DNA from: Pseudoalteromonas luteoviolacea NCIMB 1944
GTDB lineage: Bacteria; Pseudomonadota; Gammaproteobacteria; Enterobacterales; Alteromonadaceae
Length of the DNA stretch: 64,000 nucleotides
Direction of reading: 5' to 3'
NCBI RefSeq assembly: GCF_001625565.1
Contig: NZ_AUXS01000075.1
Span: 472,082 to 536,081 of the forward strand
Both the position numbers and the translations under genes were made by a program. This document shows positions 61,752-64,000 of this stretch, one piece after another. The notes beneath the pieces are model-generated. The model worked only from the letters and a program-made list of their open reading frames with translations, did not search any database and was not told where the DNA came from. The stretch's first letter is position 1. Each line of letters opens with the position of its first letter.

Positions 61752-62057
61752 ATGGTACGGCAATTTGCGAGTTTTAACGAGTTTTATCAATTCTACCTGA
61801 CGGAGCATAGCAATAAAAACTGTCGACGAATGCACTTTATCGGCTCAGCTCTAGTGCTTGTTACACTATTTGTGAGCATCATCTTGCAGCTATGGGCGTT
61901 GCTGATACTTCTCCCTCTTTTTGGTTATGGCTTTGCGTGGTTTGGGCACTTTTTTTTCGAAGGTAATAGGCCCGCAACTTTTACTTACCCATTTTATAGC
62001 TTGTTAGCTGATTGGGTGATGTTTAAAGATATCATCACCCGAAAAGTAACTATTTAG
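61752..62057 (+). CDS. DUF962 (Mpo1-like) membrane protein
   Basis: About 101 residues from the ATG at 61752. It has the DUF962 pattern: FNEFYQFYLTEHSNKNCRRMHFIGSALVLVTLF, then GYGFAWFGHFFFEGNRPATFTYPFYSLLADWVMF, with conserved His residues and two hydrophobic hairpins. Yeast Mpo1 is a dioxygenase of fatty-acid alpha-oxidation, so a lipid-related role is possible; the bacterial role is unknown. It overlaps the convergent EamA gene by 8 nt. Confidence 0.9.
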   Translation: MVRQFASFNEFYQFYLTEHSNKNCRRMHFIGSALVLVTLFVSIILQLWALLILLPLFGYGFAWFGHFFFEGNRPATFTYPFYSLLADWVMFKDIITRKVTI

Positions 62058-62988
62058 TTATTGTATTTGGCTCTGTCTTTACTGGCTGGTTAAGAAGATA
62101 GACTGCACATAGTGCGAAGGCCCCACCAAGAAACATTGTTAAACTGAGTGACTCGTTAAAATACCAAATGGACATACCCATAGCTGTTACTGGTACGATA
62201 AAAATAAATGAACTTGATCGGCTTGGGCCAAGTTGCTGTGTTGCCAAAAAGAAAATGCTGGTGGCAATACTGACAACAATAATCGACAGGTAAAACATAT
62301 GATACCAATAGGTGGCAGAGTAACTCGTGATATTTTGTATCGGTGACAGATCATAAGCAAAAATATAACTTAACAGAGTTGCCCAAAAATACATTAACGT
62401 GCTGAAGGTAAGAAAATCGCAAAATTTTGTACCTTGCTTGCTGATAAGCGTTAAGAAGGCCCAAGTTAATGATGCAAGTAAAAAGTAAGCATTACCGGAT
62501 GCCAGTATTTGTGCGGTATCGAAGTGCCACACTTCAATCATGAATAAGCCACCAACTAAGCCTAACATACATCCCAACACCTGCTTAGTAGATAAAGCAA
62601 TACGTAAAATCATAGTGCTAAGAATAATCGTAAATATTGGATTGGTAGTTGTAACTAGCATGCCGCCTTTACCAGGTAATCCGTCGAGCAAGCCGAGGAA
62701 GAAAAACTGGTTATACATCGCCATTAGGGTGCCTGCTGGTAATGACCACAAGATGGCTTTTTTAGAGCAAAATAATTTTTGTAACTTGGCTTTTCTTACA
62801 AACAAAAGAATGGGCAGCATACTGAGTGTGGCAAGTGCAATACGATAAAAAACAGTGACTTTTGCAGGAGCCATATCTGCAATAATTTTGCCCGATATCC
62901 AGCTCGAACCCCATATCAGCATCGCTGTTATCAGGGCAAATATGACGCTCGTGTCCTTTGATGAAGTGTCTAATACGGTTGTGGACAT
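62050..62988 (-). CDS. EamA/DMT-family transporter
   Basis: A 312-residue, ten-helix inner-membrane protein of the drug/metabolite transporter superfamily with two EamA repeats: SVIFALITAMLIWGSSWISGKII and later YFLLASLTWAFLTLISK. The N-terminal WGSSW motif is typical. Substrates in the family range from amino acids to drugs; none can be named. Its start has GGAAA upstream only weakly. It converges on the DUF962 gene with a short overlap. Confidence 0.92.
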   Translation of the reverse strand: MSTTVLDTSSKDTSVIFALITAMLIWGSSWISGKIIADMAPAKVTVFYRIALATLSMLPILLFVRKAKLQKLFCSKKAILWSLPAGTLMAMYNQFFFLGLLDGLPGKGGMLVTTTNPIFTIILSTMILRIALSTKQVLGCMLGLVGGLFMIEVWHFDTAQILASGNAYFLLASLTWAFLTLISKQGTKFCDFLTFSTLMYFWATLLSYIFAYDLSPIQNITSYSATYWYHMFYLSIIVVSIATSIFFLATQQLGPSRSSSFIFIVPVTAMGMSIWYFNESLSLTMFLGGAFALCAVYLLNQPVKTEPNTITK

Positions 62989-63395
62989 TATTTTCCTCGC
63001 AAATCGAAAGATCAGGCTTAAATGTTCGCGGTTGATTTAAGGTTGATAGGATTGATGTGGCGCTAGAGTAACACTGCTTTTCTAAAAAACTTACATTAAT
63101 CGACGAAATTGTATACTTTATTTAATTAATGTATTTAACAATAGCATTGGTAGTATATGCTAGCTACGCATGATTATTTAATTAAGTACGATATGGAAAC
63201 TTGCCATTAAAGTAATTTAGAACTAAATATCGGATTGCTAGGTACATTGTATAAAACGTACTTCTATAAACTGAAAATGATATCCGTTAAAACTATAAAA
63301 ACACTTGTTACACGCATGCTGTAATGCCCCGTAATTGCATTTAATCCTAATATCCCTATAGTTGCACATAGATTATCCAGTTTGAGGGAAACGCT
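62989..63395. other. Intergenic region
   Basis: 407 bp of AT-rich DNA between the divergent EamA and small-protein genes. It presumably holds both promoters. I see no gene, repeat or RNA in it. Confidence 0.5.
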
Positions 63396-63734
63396 ATGTC
63401 TGCTAAGGTAACCGTTACATTTATTAATAAAACAGATACACCAATGTTTGCGTTCTTATGCCAAGAAAACCAGATACTTGCATTGACCCTTACGCAGATT
63501 TTTCCGGGCTCTGCATATAGATTATCTGAAGAAGTTGATTGTTTCGATGACCTACGAGTTGGATTTGGAAATTCTTGGTCAGAAGCTGAACTTGAAATGC
63601 AATTAAATGTTAAAAGAGGCATAACCGACTTTAATGTTACCCTAGACCGTGAAGGAGCAATGGAAATAGTTACAAACGGTGATCTGAAATTAAAGCGTAA
63701 ACATTATTTCTATGATGTGGCAATTGGCCATTAG
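63396..63734 (+). CDS. Small strand-rich protein of unknown function
   Basis: A 112-residue soluble protein starting at ATG with GAGGG nine bases upstream. It reads as beta-rich (KVTVTFINKTDTPMFAFLC, QILALTLTQIFPGSAYRLS, DFNVTLDREGAMEIVTNGDLKLKR) with two Cys (one in LCQEN, one in DCFDDL) and no signal. I do not recognise a family. It lies between the EamA gene and an rRNA operon promoter. Confidence 0.7.
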   Translation: MSAKVTVTFINKTDTPMFAFLCQENQILALTLTQIFPGSAYRLSEEVDCFDDLRVGFGNSWSEAELEMQLNVKRGITDFNVTLDREGAMEIVTNGDLKLKRKHYFYDVAIGH

Positions 63735-63905
63735 TCAGTTTTGATATCAAAAGCTTTTTTAAACCATTACTTAGTAGAGCGTAGATTAAAGTAGTAACTC
63801 TTTGTCTGCGTTCAAAGAACCTACTGCATAACATCAATATCTCTTTAACCTTTCCACTTTCTTTTTGATATTTATCTATTAAATTACATTTTTTATAAAA
63901 AACAC

Positions 63906-63933
63906 TTGATCCAAATTTGGATCTCCCTATAAT
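63906..63933 (+). promoter_or_regulatory. rRNA operon P1-type promoter
   Basis: The -35 box TTGATC (63906-63911) and -10 box TATAAT (63928-63933) are separated by 16 bp, with CTCCCTATAATGCGCATCCACTGACACGG closely matching the E. coli rrn P1 core and early leader in remembered form. An A/T tract just upstream (63878-63904) resembles an UP element, and the GCGC discriminator fits stringent control. A 16S rRNA gene is expected shortly beyond the right edge, reading right. Confidence 0.85.
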
Positions 63934-64000
63934 GCGCATCCACTGACACGGCGGGCTGCAAGAGAAAACGCAAACCAAAGTGAAGGTCAAAGTTAAACGG

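Noticed and set aside
63670..63990. Open frame on the minus strand over the right edge
   Set aside because: It overlaps the rrn promoter and leader antisense, has no ribosome site and no family look, and is explained by chance.

Overview
The window looks like chromosomal DNA of a marine gammaproteobacterium of the Pseudoalteromonas type. This is inferred from the conserved uvrY-uvrC-pgsA-tRNA(Gly/Cys/Leu) block, the many TonB/PepSY/porin genes, AT-leaning composition, and an rrn promoter at the right edge that closely resembles the enterobacterial rrn P1 core. No phage or transposase gene was seen. No database search was possible, so family names rest on motifs and remembered family sequences.

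Layout. 0-11 kb: a double-glycine peptide precursor (RiPP/bacteriocin-like), a TonB-dependent receptor, a PspB-like protein, divergent queC/queE (7-deazaguanine synthesis), two secreted or periplasmic proteins, cysK, and a CBM9/DUF5916-type outer-membrane protein. 10.8-16.2 kb: a dicarboxylate-type symporter, then uvrY-uvrC-pgsA and eight tRNA genes (Gly, Cys, Leu, Gly, Leu, Gly, Cys, Leu), followed by a structured element with a tRNA-like 3' end. 16.4-21.5 kb: the most unusual locus, three minus-strand genes encoding a Lon-protease/nSTAND-NTPase/transmembrane/TPR protein, a sigma-70-like protein and a 188-residue unknown protein. A secreted subtilase with a chitin-binding-like module is divergent from it. 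24.1-32.6 kb: a lipoprotein, then a six-gene operon (adaptor, MacB-like ATPase, two FtsX/MacB-type permeases, sigma-54 response regulator, histidine kinase) preceded by a good sigma-54 promoter and a cluster of CGGAC direct repeats that may be the activator sites. 33-44 kb: an FN3-fused di-haem peroxidase, a PepSY membrane operon, a 1405-residue SNF2 helicase, an acetyltransferase, a DUF1360-like protein and an AraC regulator. 45-50.4 kb: a secreted RHS system (FN3-like small protein, RHS protein split by a frameshift in an A7 tract, small two-TM protein possibly acting as immunity). 50.5-64 kb: endonuclease V, porin, chemoreceptor, UPF0178 protein, a GNAT-GNAT-FosA operon, a His-rich protein with an HME-type heavy-metal RND pump (adaptor and pump, no outer-membrane channel gene), a DUF962 protein, an EamA exporter, an unknown small protein, and an rrn promoter reading out of the right edge.

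Working together: the ABC exporter operon appears to carry its own two-component control. The STAND locus looks like a sense-and-respond module in which a membrane-anchored protease/NTPase could control a dedicated sigma factor. The RHS cluster looks like a polymorphic-toxin unit. The remaining genes are largely housekeeping or envelope functions.
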